DNA of 64,000 nt from Latrodectus hesperus (GCA_037975125.1 CM075860.1:38353391-38417390); one strand, 5' to 3'. Positions 1 through 12,562 are shown, counted from the first letter of the stretch. Numbers and translations are program-made. The notes: generated by a model from the letters alone, not told the origin.

Positions 1-251
1 GTCCCGGGTTCGAATCCCAGTTCGGGCATGGATTTTACTTTCTTTCTCTGTTCTCTCTGTGTTTCCCTGTCCTTTCTTCTGTGATGTTGTATGAATGTGG
101 CCCACCCTATAAACGGTTTTGTGGTGGTATGGCGTGGGTAACGCTACTCGCTTCCGTGACTTGGTTCACAGGTGCCCGCTGGGTAACGACAAATGAGTAG
201 CAGTTTCTGGCCTTCTTGTGGCATAGGGTGCCCGCCATTGGAAAAAAAAAT
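1..251 (+). mobile_element. SINE family A, 3' part, cut by window edge
   Basis: Starts within a tRNA-like head: the pol III B box GGTTCGAATCC is at 7-17. It continues into a tRNA-unrelated body with phrases such as GGCCCACCCTAT and GACTTGGTTCACAGG, and ends in a short A run at about 241-249. The body aligns almost base for base with the complete copy at 59566-59871, which identifies it as a dispersed retroposon and not a tRNA gene. Non-coding. The A box and any target duplication lie outside the window. Confidence 0.85.
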
Positions 252-3200
252 TCAGAGTCAAATTTGTTTTAGATCTGGAAGGGTTAGGTTTCCCGCATAA
301 TATACGATGCTTCCGTAGGTAATCCACTTTTTATCCGTAGTTATCTTCCGCTTTCAGAAAGATTCGATTTTGTTCAGAACAAGCAGAGATAGAGACATGT
401 GATGATTCGATCATCAACATTCTTCTGACTTAACTCATGTGGAACCCATTTTTGAATAGATTTACTCCAATCCCATTTTCCGAATATGGTTCGGAATAGT
501 CTGTGCTGAACTGAATTAAACATTTCTGCATCTCCGATGTTGTCAGAAGATCTTTCTCTCTATGATTTTAACAACAACGTTATCGATTCATGGACAGAAG
601 TTTCCGATAGACCTTATAATTTTTTCTATTACTTTTTTTTATAAAAGAGAGAGCAGTTTCGTATAAAAAATAGTTTTAAGATTGAACAATTTTCTATTTT
701 ATGAACTTTCTATTGTAAAATCTATTTTACCTGTCCCTACTAGTTCGTAAAAACGAGCTTCTATTTTATATAAAAGTAATACGTAAAATAATACAAAATA
801 TCTCATGTTCCGAATTTAAGTTCATTTCAAATTAAGTTTTACAGATTTCTGTCTAGTTATTTCATGACAACAAAAGAGGGATATTGCGTTCGTTAAAAGG
901 TTCCCTTCCTCGCTACCTCATTATCTCCAAAAAGTTTTTTCAGAAGGTAATAAACTATAAAATTGACAAAAACCATTTATACAGCAGTTATGTGCTTTCA
1001 AGCTGCAAAGATATCAAAATATCCTAACTGGAGTATTTACAATGATATCCAAAGTCTAAGGGCTAAACGAAATGATATGAAAAATCTAAACGCACTTAAA
1101 AATACACACATAAAAAAAGCGTCATAAAAAAGAGAATAGGCAAGTCGTAAGCATTCATTGCTGTCTGTGGGATAGCTAAAAGGGTATAAAATATGTAATG
1201 AGTGTATGTCTTGATTCGAATTTTGAAAGATATTTACAGTGATTCAAGTAATGTGAATTAGTGTATTATATAATGAGATCCAGAGCTGATGGTTGATTGG
1301 TTAATATGTCGCTCTACTGGTGTTTTTAGTGTATGAAGATTCATTAGACCGGAACCGACAGTTGAAAATTGATACCGAAATGTCTCAAATTTCCCCGTCA
1401 GAATTCGAAATCGGAAGATAATCGAAGGTAAAATTGTCTGCCCATTCACTCTCTGATGTGTTAATAGTCGATTAAACTGATATTATATGGAGAATATTAC
1501 AAGTAGAACAACGTATGATTGTGATCAGACAGAATTTTTCATAGAACAAGCATGTTGGACTCAAATACAAACATGCTACAGATAATTTAAGAATAAGTTA
1601 AAGGATGACTAAAAATAACATTAAATCACATATTACGATTTTTATACCCTATTTTGTCTACATCAAACAATTCGAAACATAAGCGTAACCATGAATAATT
1701 TTTTAAGAGTTTCATTTTTTTAAAGAATGTCTACCCTTCTTATATGCCAAAAATGTAGCTGATTATATATTTGGGATATTGGCATGCTAGATGCTGGTCA
1801 GATTAAAATTTCTATTTCTTGTATAATTTAGCTCAAACTTATCTTGTCTATAAAGCATCATCGTGTATTTTCAAAACTTGTTAGAAATTTGAATACTTTT
1901 GCATGCTTGTTCCATATTCTCCATCTTTAAGATCGCATAAAATGTTTTGTGTCAATGTTATAGGCTTCTGAGCAACACATTATATTAAACTCGTCTAGAA
2001 TTTTATCTTTCTGATATAGTTCTTTGTAAACATAGCATATAGCAATAAAAAAGGTAATTAAATGGATTTTATAATTATTTAAATTGATTTATGTGGATTT
2101 ACAAAAACTTTGTATGGATGAAGAACAAAAAAGCATACTTAATATATTCTAGCCTTTATATTTTTAAATCGAGGCAAATAACTACATAAAAATAAAAGCA
2201 AGGAAACAATGATTGATAATGAGAAGACAATTCCTTATTTCTTTTATCAATATTCAGTTACCCTATAGCTATTTGAAGCAACTCCGTATATAAATAATTG
2301 TACAGAAATTAGCAAACATCCCACAAAAACTTAAATTGAAAATTTATTTAATCTTTCACACCACATTATTATGAGAAGAGTCAATTCAAATAGATGCATA
2401 ATTGATGAGTTAGTTACATAAGTAAAGATAATTTTTTGTCATTAATCATTATCGTTCGCAAGCTAGCCTTAAGCGACATCATTATAAATTGCCAATTGCC
2501 GTTATAAATTAATTTATTGATATTCTCAATACAAAATAGTAATGCCATAAACAATAAAAATTAAAACATTTACAACCTCGATAGTGAAGTTTTAAAAATA
2601 ACAAATTGTAAGTAACAACCTTTACATGTTTATTGATACTGTCGATGGAAATAAGTGATTCAAATTTCTGATTAAAAGAAATTATTTCTGTAAAATTTTC
2701 GAAATAAAAATGGCAGTGTAAAAATTTTTTTCTGTCGTCATTAACTCAAAATCAAAATTTAACATGTGTTATAATGGTAACAATATTAACGTTTAAATTT
2801 GGAAGCATTTTTTTACCGTAATAAGTACGGTTGGCTTTTAGATTAGTTAAATATGCAGAAATGTCAAAGATAGTGATTCAAGTAATTTTTAAATGCTAGA
2901 TAATGGTGGAATTTATATATTATGCTGGTTATGAAAGAGCTTCAACTAGATTCTTCATCAACTAGATTCTTCATTAATTCTTCATGATCTAGCAACAGCT
3001 AGATTTGGTCCATGTATTCTAGAAAAGTCAATAGCTAGAGATGGATGTGATATTGCGTATTCTAAACTTAGACACAGGCCAGTCTAGGACATGATCAGGA
3101 GAGGCTTGTTTTAAATGACAGTTGTTGTAGGTTGGTAAAACTAGGTCAAAAATAAAAGTTAACTCTTTAAGATAACCACTGTTTAATCGTTAAATTTAAA

Positions 3201-5704
3201 TGATACCTAATGTACAACCCTCTATCACAAAAATGCAGCCAGGGCGATTTCTTCAATACCAGTGGCAAGCCGAAGTAATAGCAATTTTTGTGTCTGCATT
3301 TGCCTTACAGAAGAAACTTCGTGGAAAGTGAGTGACTCGTAATTAGTCAATGTCGCTGTGGATATCCTTTTCAATTAGCCACATCCAGCTTTTAATGACG
3401 GCTGCAATACATCGTCTTTTTGGAAAAAATATTACTTTTTCATATGTCAACACAAGTTATCAGTTATTGTTCCGATTCTTTCTCGATGAGACAGTATATC
3501 GCTTTTTAGAAAGGGAATATCAAACCGTTAACTTAGAGTCTTTAAGCAAGAGTTCGATAGTAGTCAGAGTTTGAACATTACTGCATATCCAGTTGTGTTT
3601 ACTAAACAGAAGTTCAGTCATCAACAGTAAAGATGTTTGTATCTGGAAACTAAGTGATTAATGTTGTACTATTACTTTACTTGTGAATAAATTACATGCA
3701 AAGTGGATCTAATCCAGCTTATTTTCAACTTCGATTTCTTATAGCAGTTAAAATGATCTCAAATACACGATTGGTGCATCTTATATTTACTAGCATATCC
3801 TCTCATGATAATTAATCTTGGCATGTAACAGAGCAACGCCCTGTAACGGTCATAAACGATATAGTTACGCAGAATCAGATAAGCTCTAACTTTAGAGACT
3901 GCTGCTGCTCGATTATGACTGTCACAGTTTTTTTTTTTGTTTTAATGTTCTAAAGTTTTCGTTTTTTTGTTTTGTGTGTGTTTTCTCTGTGTGGTATAGA
4001 TGTTGCTTAATAAATATAAAAATAAGCTAGCTGTTTGGATTATTCCTCATACCTATAACACAGGTGCTATTTTCTTCGATGGCAATGTATAACTAATCTT
4101 AAAAAGAGTGTGTATGCAGAAAAAATAAATGTATAAACGTGCCCAAATTATAATTACTAGAATAACTTTTCTTCGGTGATAAATGCAATTATTTATCAAA
4201 CAAATTGAATAAAAAATTTTTATGGAAATTTTATCAGTATATATGTAGGAATAAATTTTTTATCCTAAAAAAATTATTTACTTATCGGATGTTAAACTAA
4301 CAACCCGCATAAAAAACTGAAAAAAAGACAAAAAATAAAAGAGGGTATAATAACATGTTTTTTCACTTATTTTACTATGCACCTTTAAAAATACCCGAGT
4401 CAAAATATATCCTACATGATTGCAACGTATGAATATATTTTAAGTAAACATAATTTATAAAATAAAAAATTATGCAATGGGTTTATTTATTGGCATCAAT
4501 GGACTTGTAGACAAAATATTTCGCCAATTTAATTTCATTGTAATTTACCATTTAATTCTATGATTGTATAATTTTTTAGTAAAAATTATTTTTCACACAT
4601 TGAGAGAACATTTTAATTAGCTCCATATAATCACACTCGCGCATATTTATATACATACTTATTAAATATGTTGTTTTTCTTCAAAGAATGGAAATTGCAG
4701 AAAATGTTTTTGCTAGAATGAAGATGACATTGAATGGATTCTTGAACCTTTTATAATGATATATAGTTATATGATACGACCATATATATCACAAAAATAT
4801 TTTTCTATTTTGGTAAAACAATGATAAATTGGCCGAAAAGGTCTTCTGTAGTATTTTTTCACTTTGCAGTAGCACTTTATTTTTTATTCGCTCAATTTAT
4901 AGGGATGTCACAAAAATGTGGAAAATTTTTTTTGAGTTCCTTGCAAAAACAATTTCTTTGTTTTTATACTGAAATATTTTTCTGTCAAATTGATTTTCGA
5001 CGTTAACCCTTTCTTTGAAATTATCGATTGAAAATAACCCTTTTTCAGAGGTATTTTTATAGCGGAAAACATAAATTCTTGATATCCCACTACATTTAGA
5101 AATACCAAATTTTTTAGCCGTTTGTAATGAGCTTCGCACAATGGCAGTTTGAGGGAATAGGTAGCAATTTATTTGTTCCAGAATATAATCGTGCATGCGG
5201 GGAATGAAGGATCTGCTTTAAGTATGAAATTAATCCTTTCTTTTGCAGAAATAGCAATAATCAAATTGAAATGAATTAGTTTTTAAGACTTTATACCGTG
5301 AGAAATAATTTATTTCTTAAAATATTAAACTGTCTAAAATAAAACAAAACTCTTTAATGATATTTTATGAGGTCAAATATCTAAATCTCAAATATCTATA
5401 TCTTAAATGATAAATATGAAACAAATTATTCTCAATTCATTAAAAAGTATGTATTTATGTATTTCTATTCTCGTCCCATAATGGAGCTCAATCATATTCC
5501 CTATCTACTTATCTATGGGACATCGTTCTTCATATGTTAATTCATTAACGTTTTACAATTTTGATGTTAAAGTACTATTAAAGTTATTCCGTCATTTATT
5601 CTTACTATTTGTTGTTAAGTGTATTCATTTTTTGAGAAAGCATATCCATGTCCATAAGACTGTTACTGTTTAGAGATACTGATATAGGAAAGTGGAAACT
5701 TTTT
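252..5704. other. AT-rich unique sequence, no gene seen
   Basis: I find no protein family, tRNA or transposon end here. The longest open frames are short, AT-driven and without recognisable domains. One local curiosity is a short direct duplication near 2945-2980 (CAACTAGATTCTTCAT repeated, with a partial third copy). A pyrimidine tract lies near 3930-3990. Old unrecognisable repeats cannot be excluded. Confidence 0.5.
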
Positions 5705-5950
5705 CGGCAAAGATGCCGTATAATCCAGGATGCCAAATTCTGAATTTTTTGGCGATGAAGAAATGTTGCCAAGATGACGTATTATGACGTCTTGCAATGA
5801 CGTAAATACTAGGGTTGCCAAAGTAGAATTCTCTGCATAATTCGTATAGGACTTTATTTTTATGACATAATAAAAACCAGATTGCCAAATGAGCAATAAA
5901 ATCGCCAAATTCAGAATTTGGCATCTTGGATTATACGGCCTGTGTGCCGC
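5705..5950. mobile_element. MITE, complete copy 1
   Basis: A compact element of about 245 bp with long imperfect terminal inverted repeats. The left end reads GCCGTATAATCCAGGATGCC from 5715. The right end, read on the minus strand, gives GCCGTATAATCCAAGATGCC, and complementarity continues through CAAATTCTGAATTT to GGCGAT on both sides. A second copy starts at 63763. The short open frames on the minus strand are conserved between the copies only because the DNA is repeated; they are not a gene family. The interior carries three TGACGT words (5775, 5785, 5798). Superfamily unknown; the outermost bases and target duplication are not firmly placed. Confidence 0.8.
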
Positions 5951-6481
5951 CAATTACCTGAAAATTATCCGACGGTTAGCTTGAAAAATGATTTTGACTA
6001 GTCCTGGTGGAACTTGTGATCCTAAAAGATTTGAACCTAAAAGTTAGATTAAAATAGCGTTATAATTTCTCTGATAGCAAGAAAAACTAATATATCAAAG
6101 GTCTAAATGAAAAAAATTGAAAAATTTTATGTTAATTATTTTTATATTATTATATTCTAACCATCTGATCAATTTTTGGAATAAATTGTGTTGTTACAAA
6201 AGACTTAAAATAATAGATAAAAACACATATATTATTATTTTAAACATTTTGAAACGCTATGTTTTCTGTTCTAATTTTAGATTTCTAAAATAACAGAATC
6301 AAGTTACCTATTGCACCAAAAAAAATCAAGAAAACGATTATTTTCTGTAAACTTTCTTATTGAAAGTAAAGTAGTTGATAACTATTTCTGAAATAATTCA
6401 TAAAATTATGTTGAATCTATTATAGTTATATTCAAATACACACAAATGATAACAATCTTCTCTCTCTTAATAGGGACATAT

Positions 6482-6745
6482 AATGAAGTTCAATGACTTA
6501 GTGATAGCTCTTCGCAATTCCAAGACACAAGTCCGAGGTACAGACCCTCATGCTGTGCAAAGTCGACTCAGCCTTTCAATTCTTCAGTGGGTCGATAAAC
6601 TGAATATCAAGCATGGTTGGGAACTAAACACCGTGGGTTTCGCGTTAGTTTGACCACCTAAACGGGGCACATGTTCGTACCCCAAGGCCCTTTGTCAGAA
6701 AAACAGATATGGGCACAGTAGGTCTTAGTACACATATCGGCCGTC
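6482..6745 (+). mobile_element. SINE family D, copy 1
   Basis: Repeat with a degraded tRNA-like head followed by a body shared with minus-strand copies at 36121-36365 and 46237-46505. Shared phrases include CTCAGCCTTTCA, CAGTGG.TCGATAAACTGA, ATCAAGCATG.TTGGGAACTAA and GGCACATG. Non-coding; diverged from the other two copies, so probably old. Confidence 0.7.
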
Positions 6746-7164
6746 CGGCTACTAAGTTTGATTTCAGAGGAACATATAGTATCACAACTTAAGAATTCTT
6801 TTATAAAATCAAGATATTTTCTGTTCGTTAATTCCTTTCCATATTTAAAAACAGAAAAATGTGATTTTGTGGGCCTAATTGATGAAGGCATCATGGTTTG
6901 TTAGTTGCAAAGCAAGAGAAAGGTGTAGACAGAAGTAAGTGCATTTTACAATATGGTATGGATGTTTGAGGAAGAGATAGACTCGCAGTTGCTTACACAT
7001 TTCGCGCCCCAGTTCATGCTTACAAATCCTTCTCTTCTGTGAGGATCTCAAAGTAATGGTCATACCATTACTTATGATCAACTAAATTGCTGTGTTGACA
7101 AATAGACAAATAAAAAAGCTCTGACTTTAAATGTTCCTTGGTTAGTGTAAGACCAGAACGACGA
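6746..7164. other. No gene seen between SINE copies
   Basis: Non-coding sequence between a SINE D and a SINE B copy. Two short minus-strand open frames (about 68-78 codons) have no recognisable domain and partly overlap the SINE D tail. Confidence 0.4.
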
Positions 7165-7465
7165 AAAACCAAGGCCGCGATGGTCTGGTTGGCTTGGACG
7201 CCATTCTCATGGTCAGGAGATAGTGAGTTTGAATCCAGACTTAACTATGAACCATTGTGTTTACTAACGTTAAATAGGGGATAGTTGCAATGTCCTCTAA
7301 ATGAAATAATATCTTTAGGGAATAAGCATTGAGGCATCATCAGCTTAGTCGCTGCTTCTAAATTATGTAGACTTCCAATTGGCTGTTTCCACTTAATTTG
7401 GTAGAGCCCAGCTAGGGGCTAAGTACAAGGAAATATGCTGGTGCAACAATATCAGAAAACCACGA
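7165..7465 (+). mobile_element. SINE family B, copy 1
   Basis: The head has a tRNA-like A region (GGTCTGGTTGGCTTGGACGCC) and a B box-like GAGTTTGAATCCAGAC. The body shares TCCTCTAAATGAAAT, CTGCTTCTAAAT, TTCCA.TTAATTTGGTAGA and GTACAAGGAAAT with copies at 21036, 27870, 33972 and 56374. The tail ends near GGTGCAAC. Non-coding pol III-type retroposon. Confidence 0.75.
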
Positions 7466-8600
7466 TTAGACAATGCAACAGCAACAAAAGCCAGAAAGAT
7501 TTTAAATATAAAACTGATTAAATTCAGCTTATAATATGCTCATTTATGAACATACATTTTAAACTATATCTTTCTATAAACAAATCCTTTAGAACTGCTG
7601 TTCTTCTTGGAATAACTCTTTAATTTTTCTTACCTGATCAGAACAGATCAAAAAGTCACGATGAAAAAGAGATGTTTAAAATTCTCGCTGAGTACCGAGG
7701 GAGTGACAAATATCCGTAATTCGGCAATTATTTCTCTAAATACCTGTTGACTTGGCGTTGTAGTTAGTCAATTGAATATTTAAAACCCGGATATATGTCT
7801 AAGAATGTAACTAGATTCAATCAGTCTACCTATGCGAGGCGAAGAAAGAGGGGTGGCTGGCGTTGATATGGGCAACTTTGGAATAATTTCTGTTGAAAGT
7901 TAATGCTCATGTTTGGAGCATTATTTATTTATTCAATTACTTAAATGGGAGCCGGATCTTTTAAGATCCGCTTTAAGAAATCTAAACTTTTTTTCATTTT
8001 TATATTTAACCATCTCTTTCCTGCTGGCGTTATGGTTAGATTCTATATTTGTTTTCGATTATCTTTTTTTTATGTTTCTTTTTGGTCAAGGTCGAGTTGG
8101 GTGGCGACAGAATGGAAAGCGAGAGAGTATTATGCAGGAGATAGTTGAGTATTTTAATTTTTAATTTTTTTATTTTTTGGAAAGAGAACCAGATAGAAGA
8201 CTTTTTAGCAACTTGTTTATGTTCTGACCCTAAATGATTTTTCCTCAATTCTGCTCCCCGTTATTACAGTGTTTTATGAGCGTGCGTGGGAAAACGATTT
8301 TTCTGTGTAGATGATTATCGCACACAAACCGTTCTATCTTTCAATTATCTTTTGCGTAAATCTCAGGTTCTGCCTATATTTACCACATGTATATAAATAA
8401 AGAGTAAAATAAAAAATACAATAATAAATGAAAAATAAATTCAACAGTGTCTTTTAAACCTACTAATATTTTAGCAATTCAGTCGTTCAAGGTTATCATG
8501 GTATCAATCATTATAGTTAATATTAGGGCTATATATATTTTTTACGGACAGGGAACTATAAATGTTTAACATAAATTGTGCTTCAGTGTTTCGAATATTA
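7466..8600. other. No gene seen; small stem-loop near 7953
   Basis: Open frames on both strands near 7913-8248 are low-complexity and lack recognisable domains. The stem GGATCTT-TT-AAGATCC near 7955-7970 is the only sharp structure noticed. Confidence 0.4.
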
Positions 8601-9080
8601 TGTGTGAAAAATGCTAGAATTTCTCAGAATTTCACGTGAAAAAGTGCTAGAAATTCTCATATATTCTATGAGAATTTCTAGCACTTTTTCACGTATAGTC
8701 TATGAGAAATTCTAGCACATTTTCACGTATATTCTATGAAAAATGCTAGAATTTCTCATAGAATATACGTGAAAATGTGCTAGAATTTCTCATAGAATAT
8801 ACATGAAAAAGTGCTAGAAATTCTCATAGAATATACGTGAAAAAGTGCTAGAAATTCTCATAGAATATGCGTAAAAAAGTGCTACAATTTCTCATAGAAT
8901 ATACGTGAAAGAGTGCTAGAATTTCTCAGCGATTAAATAGGAAAAGTGTGCTTAAATTTCTTATAAAATATAAGCGAAAACTTAATTTTTTTCTCATAGA
9001 TTATGTAAGTAAAGTGATTTTATATTTCTTAAATTACATGTGAAAAGTACTTAAATTTCTCAAAGACTATATGAATTTTA
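8601..9080. repeat. 34-bp minisatellite with strand switch
   Basis: About ten diverging copies of a roughly 34-bp unit built on ATACGTGAAAAAGTGCTAG followed by AAATTCTCATAGA. The units from about 8660 to 8737 run in the opposite orientation to those on either side, so the array folds back on itself. Units are most alike in the centre and decay towards 8930-9080. No open frame of note. Confidence 0.9.
8660..8835. repeat. Long inverted repeat, 78-bp arms, 20-nt loop
   Basis: The left arm 8660-8737 pairs with the right arm 8758-8835 around the loop 8738-8757. I paired the arms base by base and found two mismatches (8698/8797 and 8692/8803). The innermost 39 bp are perfect. It arises from oppositely oriented units of the minisatellite. 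It could form a cruciform in DNA or a long hairpin if transcribed. Confidence 0.95.
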
Positions 9081-11034
9081 TGTGTGTTTGAAATATTTCC
9101 TAGTATTTTTCTCAATCCCTGAGGGATCTGTATAAGGTTACGTGATTTAATATTAATATAACTCAACAATGTCCAGAAACAAATGGAACCATGATAAGAA
9201 TTGTTTTGATATTTGTTAAACATAAACAGTTCAGATTAACTCCAGTAAAAAGGAGCCTTTTTTTCAAAATGTTTACAAACATAGAATATGTAAAAAGTGA
9301 ATAGAACAAGAATAGAATAAAAGATAATCAGGAAACTGAATTCTAAAATGTATGCTTTGCACACAAGCTTTCTGGTAAAAATTATATGAATGAATAAATT
9401 TCGAAAATTAGAAATATTTTAACCCTAAAAATTAATATTAATGAATATATTATTATATATATCATCTACGTGTGCATTCATTTTTTTTAAAAAAGCTATT
9501 AAGGAAATTATGTTTAGAATATATTAGTCATCTTTGTAACACTTCTGATAATGAATCATTAGTTTTTTTTAATATTGAAATGTTTGAACATGTAAGTGAA
9601 ATTATTCTGAAATAAATAGTTTTGGATTCTATTAGTGTAATGTATTCTTAAATATATGTATCACAATTTAATTCGATTCGTTTAAATATTGAGAGTTTAT
9701 TTATCAATCTATGATCACTTTTTTCTTAGTTGGGTTAATTTGACAAGAGTTTATATTTTAAGGTAAATTCTGTTACACCATGAACATGCTTATTTGAAAT
9801 GAGATTCAAACCCATGAACTGCTTAAGTGAAGACTAGAGTGCTCAGACATTCAGCCGTCAGATGGCATTAACGATGAGGATAAAAAGAAAGATGCTATAC
9901 AAGAAAGCAATTCATTTGCATTAAATAGTATTATTATTTGTGCGAATAAAATCTTATTTCCATCATTTATATTGAATTTACTAAAGTCTTACATAAAAAA
10001 GGTGCGATTTTAATGATTCTAGATATTTCTTCCAGTATTATGAAAAAATAAAGATGAAATGCTTTTGAGTTAAATATAATGGACATACATTTTCTATATT
10101 TAAAACTTTCATCAACACAGTTCACTTTATAAGTTATGTGAGGATGTTTGTTTATGTGTCAAACTTTCATTATCAAATTAGTTAAGTTAAGCAATGAAAA
10201 ACTAAAAAATATGAATTGGAAGTAACATCAATTTGATTTAAACGAATTGAAAAATATTTCTTTATGAAAACAAGTGAATAATCAGATAGAGAACATTAAA
10301 TGGGGAATTAAGTTAATTTTATATGTTTAAATCATACTGAAAATCTACTTTTAAATGAATTAGTTTTACAAAAATAGGAACTCGATACAAGTAAATAAGA
10401 TTAATACAAAAATTAATATACAAGATATAAGCAAATACATTAATTGGAAAAAAATTGTTATTAACATTAATTAAAAAAATGGATTATATTCAAATTTTAA
10501 TATTTTTATCAAACACTTAGAAACGTAACATTTCAATGACTATAATTAATGAAACGGAAACAAAGTAATTTGGTTAGTTTAAAACAAAATTTTTGGGCCA
10601 GATTGTGTGTAGAGAGAATAAATCATGGAAAAATATTTATATCTGGTTAAGAACACAGAATGAATAGGAAATACTTTTTTTAGAGTATGGGCTAAAAATA
10701 TATGAAGTTATCATTGGTACAAAGTAGAAAATATATAAAAGTTTTCAACAGAAGTTAATTATTTGTCAAATAAAAATGGCGTGGTATATAAAGTATGTTT
10801 ATTATTTGGCATTATACAATGATTTTATTAAACAGGTCTGTTTTTAACATTTTATTTCAAAACACAAGATGACTGCATTACAAATTTCAAAGAAAAATTT
10901 AATCCATCTAAAATCATAAGAATTCTGATGATGAGAAAATCCTAGAATTTCTTAGGACACCTTAAAAAAAAATTGGAAAAAAATATTTGACGATTTAAAA
11001 TGTATCACAAAAACCTGAAATAATTTTTTTTTAA
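9081..11034. other. AT-rich sequence with a possible tRNA-derived scrap
   Basis: No gene recognised. On the minus strand near 9783-9870 there is a faint tRNA-like arrangement, with GGGTTTGAATCTC as a candidate B box, which may be a worn SINE head. The rest is AT-rich and featureless to my reading. Confidence 0.35.
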
Positions 11035-11106
11035 TTTCAGTTTTAACTATGCACGTGCAACCGAAGTTGAAAACGTGTGCCATCTGATTCGAAGAGAAAC
11101 GCTCAG

Positions 11107-11247
11107 ATGGAAAGACGGTCGTTGTACCTAAACCAAAATCAGCTTCCGGTGTTTATTGAAACAGGAGGCATCTGTTCTCCATTCGCCGCCAAACTTATTG
11201 AATCAGCTGCCAATAAAGTGGCTCCATTTTCACCACCCAAAAATTGA
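11107..11247 (+). CDS. Possible 46-codon ORF, unassigned
   Basis: ATG at 11107, stop TGA at 11245. The predicted peptide begins MERRSLYLNQNQLPVF and continues with a small, neutral-residue-rich segment. Codon choice is less AT-driven than the surroundings, and a run of T followed by TTTCAG at about 11025-11040 resembles a 3' splice site. I recognise no family. It may be an exon fragment, a piece of a retroelement or chance. Confidence 0.15.
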   Translation: MERRSLYLNQNQLPVFIETGGICSPFAAKLIESAANKVAPFSPPKN

Positions 11248-11675
11248 AAGTTACTCGGCAATAACGTCAACTAAAAGAAAAAAATGAGGCTTACGTTTCA
11301 TCACAATGGTTATGTTCTCAATACAGAAATCACCTCATTTTCTAACAGTTTAAAATTTTTAATTGATATTTCGAGAGCATACGAAATATAATTTGTGTAC
11401 GAATGATAAATTAATCTCAATTTTCATACTGTGAAAGAGGAGAAATAATTATATAGTATTTTTTTAAATGTACATTTGACTATTTGAGACAGTGACATCC
11501 GACTGTATTTAGATTTCATGGGTGTTGCACCCATAAGATTAATCTCAGTTTAATAGTATAATTATAATTTCCGATCTATATCGAGAGAAGGTTCTTCTTC
11601 ACCGACGAGAATATTGTGATTTATTTATATGGATCTTTTTCAGGTGCTGCATAAGTAATTATATTAGTGAAAATA

Positions 11676-12562
11676 TTAGGTCTACCGGAAAGTTCTGTCC
11701 GCTCCGGTTACAATCAGTTTCAACAAGTATTCAGCTCAACAAACCATTTCCGACCATATTCGGAAACTAGTGTGGAAGTATTCGAGATGTGTGGAAGTAT
11801 TCGAGATGGGTGCCACAGAAGTTAAATGAGAAGAATTTGAATGATCGATCATCATATGCACATCTCTGCTTGCAGGCAACAAAATCGAACCCTTCTTGGA
11901 CCGGATCATAACTGGGGATGAAAAGTGGATTACCTATGAAAACATCATAAGAAAAAGAGCATATTGTGAACCCGGAAAACCTGCCCCTCTACCTCTAAAC
12001 CGAAGTTGAGCCTGAACAAGAGAATGTTGTGTATATGGTGGGACATTCGAGGACCAATATATTTTGAGCTGTTGAAACCAAACGAAAAGCTAAATTCGGA
12101 GAGGTACTGTCAGCAATTGGATAAATTAAAAACAGCACTCCAAGAAAAGAGGCCGGCGATGTTCAATAGGAAGGACATCATGCTGCTTCATGACAATGCC
12201 AGGCCACATGCTGCTTTGGGGACTCGTCAGAAAGCCGCAGAGCTAGGCTGAGAAATTCTGTCGCATCCACCATACTCACCGAATCTAGCACCATCTGATT
12301 ATCTCTTGTTTCTGTCCTTACAAAATTTCTTGCAGAGCAAACAATTCAAGAACGAAGAAGATATCAGACAAGCACTGGTTCAATTTTTGGTCTCTAGAGA
12401 TAAGACATTTTTTAAAAATGGGATATACAAATTGCCATCACGCTGGCAAGAAGTCATAAATAATGATGGCAATTATATTATTCAATAAAGTTTATCCAAA
12501 GTATGAAAAAATGTATTCCTTTGTTTCATTCTAAAGCGGACAGAACTTTCCGGTAGACCTAA
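11676..12562 (+). mobile_element. Mariner-like element, 887-bp deletion derivative
   Basis: Bounded by TA dinucleotides (11674-11675 and 12563-12564). The 28-bp terminal inverted repeats are perfect, beginning TTAGGTCTACCGGAAAGTTC at each end. Mariners are usually about 1.3 kb, so roughly a third is missing. The retained coding part is the central and C-terminal transposase. A 19-bp tandem duplication lies near 11772-11808 at the front of the surviving coding segment. The intact ends mean it could still be a substrate for a related transposase. Confidence 0.95.
11805..12488 (+). pseudogene. Mariner transposase remnant (D,D34D)
   Basis: DDE transposase of the mariner family, which cuts and pastes the element at TA sites. 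Visible motifs in order: WVPQKLNEKNL near 11808; ITGDEKW near 11908-11928 (first catalytic Asp); LLHDNARPH near 12183-12209 (second Asp); SPNLAPSDY near 12280-12300 (third Asp, 34 residues after the second). The N-terminal DNA-binding domain is absent. A frameshift lies near 12000-12006. A TGA near 12249 falls between the second and third Asp. The last stop is at about 12486-12488. Not functional. Confidence 0.92.

Noticed and set aside
1..75. Partial tRNA gene
   Set aside because: The B box is good but the sequence runs into a SINE body identical to a second locus, with no tRNA terminator context.
5663..5953. Minus-strand ORF resembling the one at 63636-63998
   Set aside because: Both are MITE copies; the shared residues follow from the shared DNA.
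8601..9080. CRISPR-like array
   Set aside because: Units are contiguous, diverged and in both orientations, with no unique spacers, in a eukaryotic context.
11107..11247. Retroviral-type protease from VFIETGG resembling an Asp-Thr-Gly motif
   Set aside because: The catalytic Asp is Glu, and neither the fold context nor neighbouring gag/pol sequence is present.
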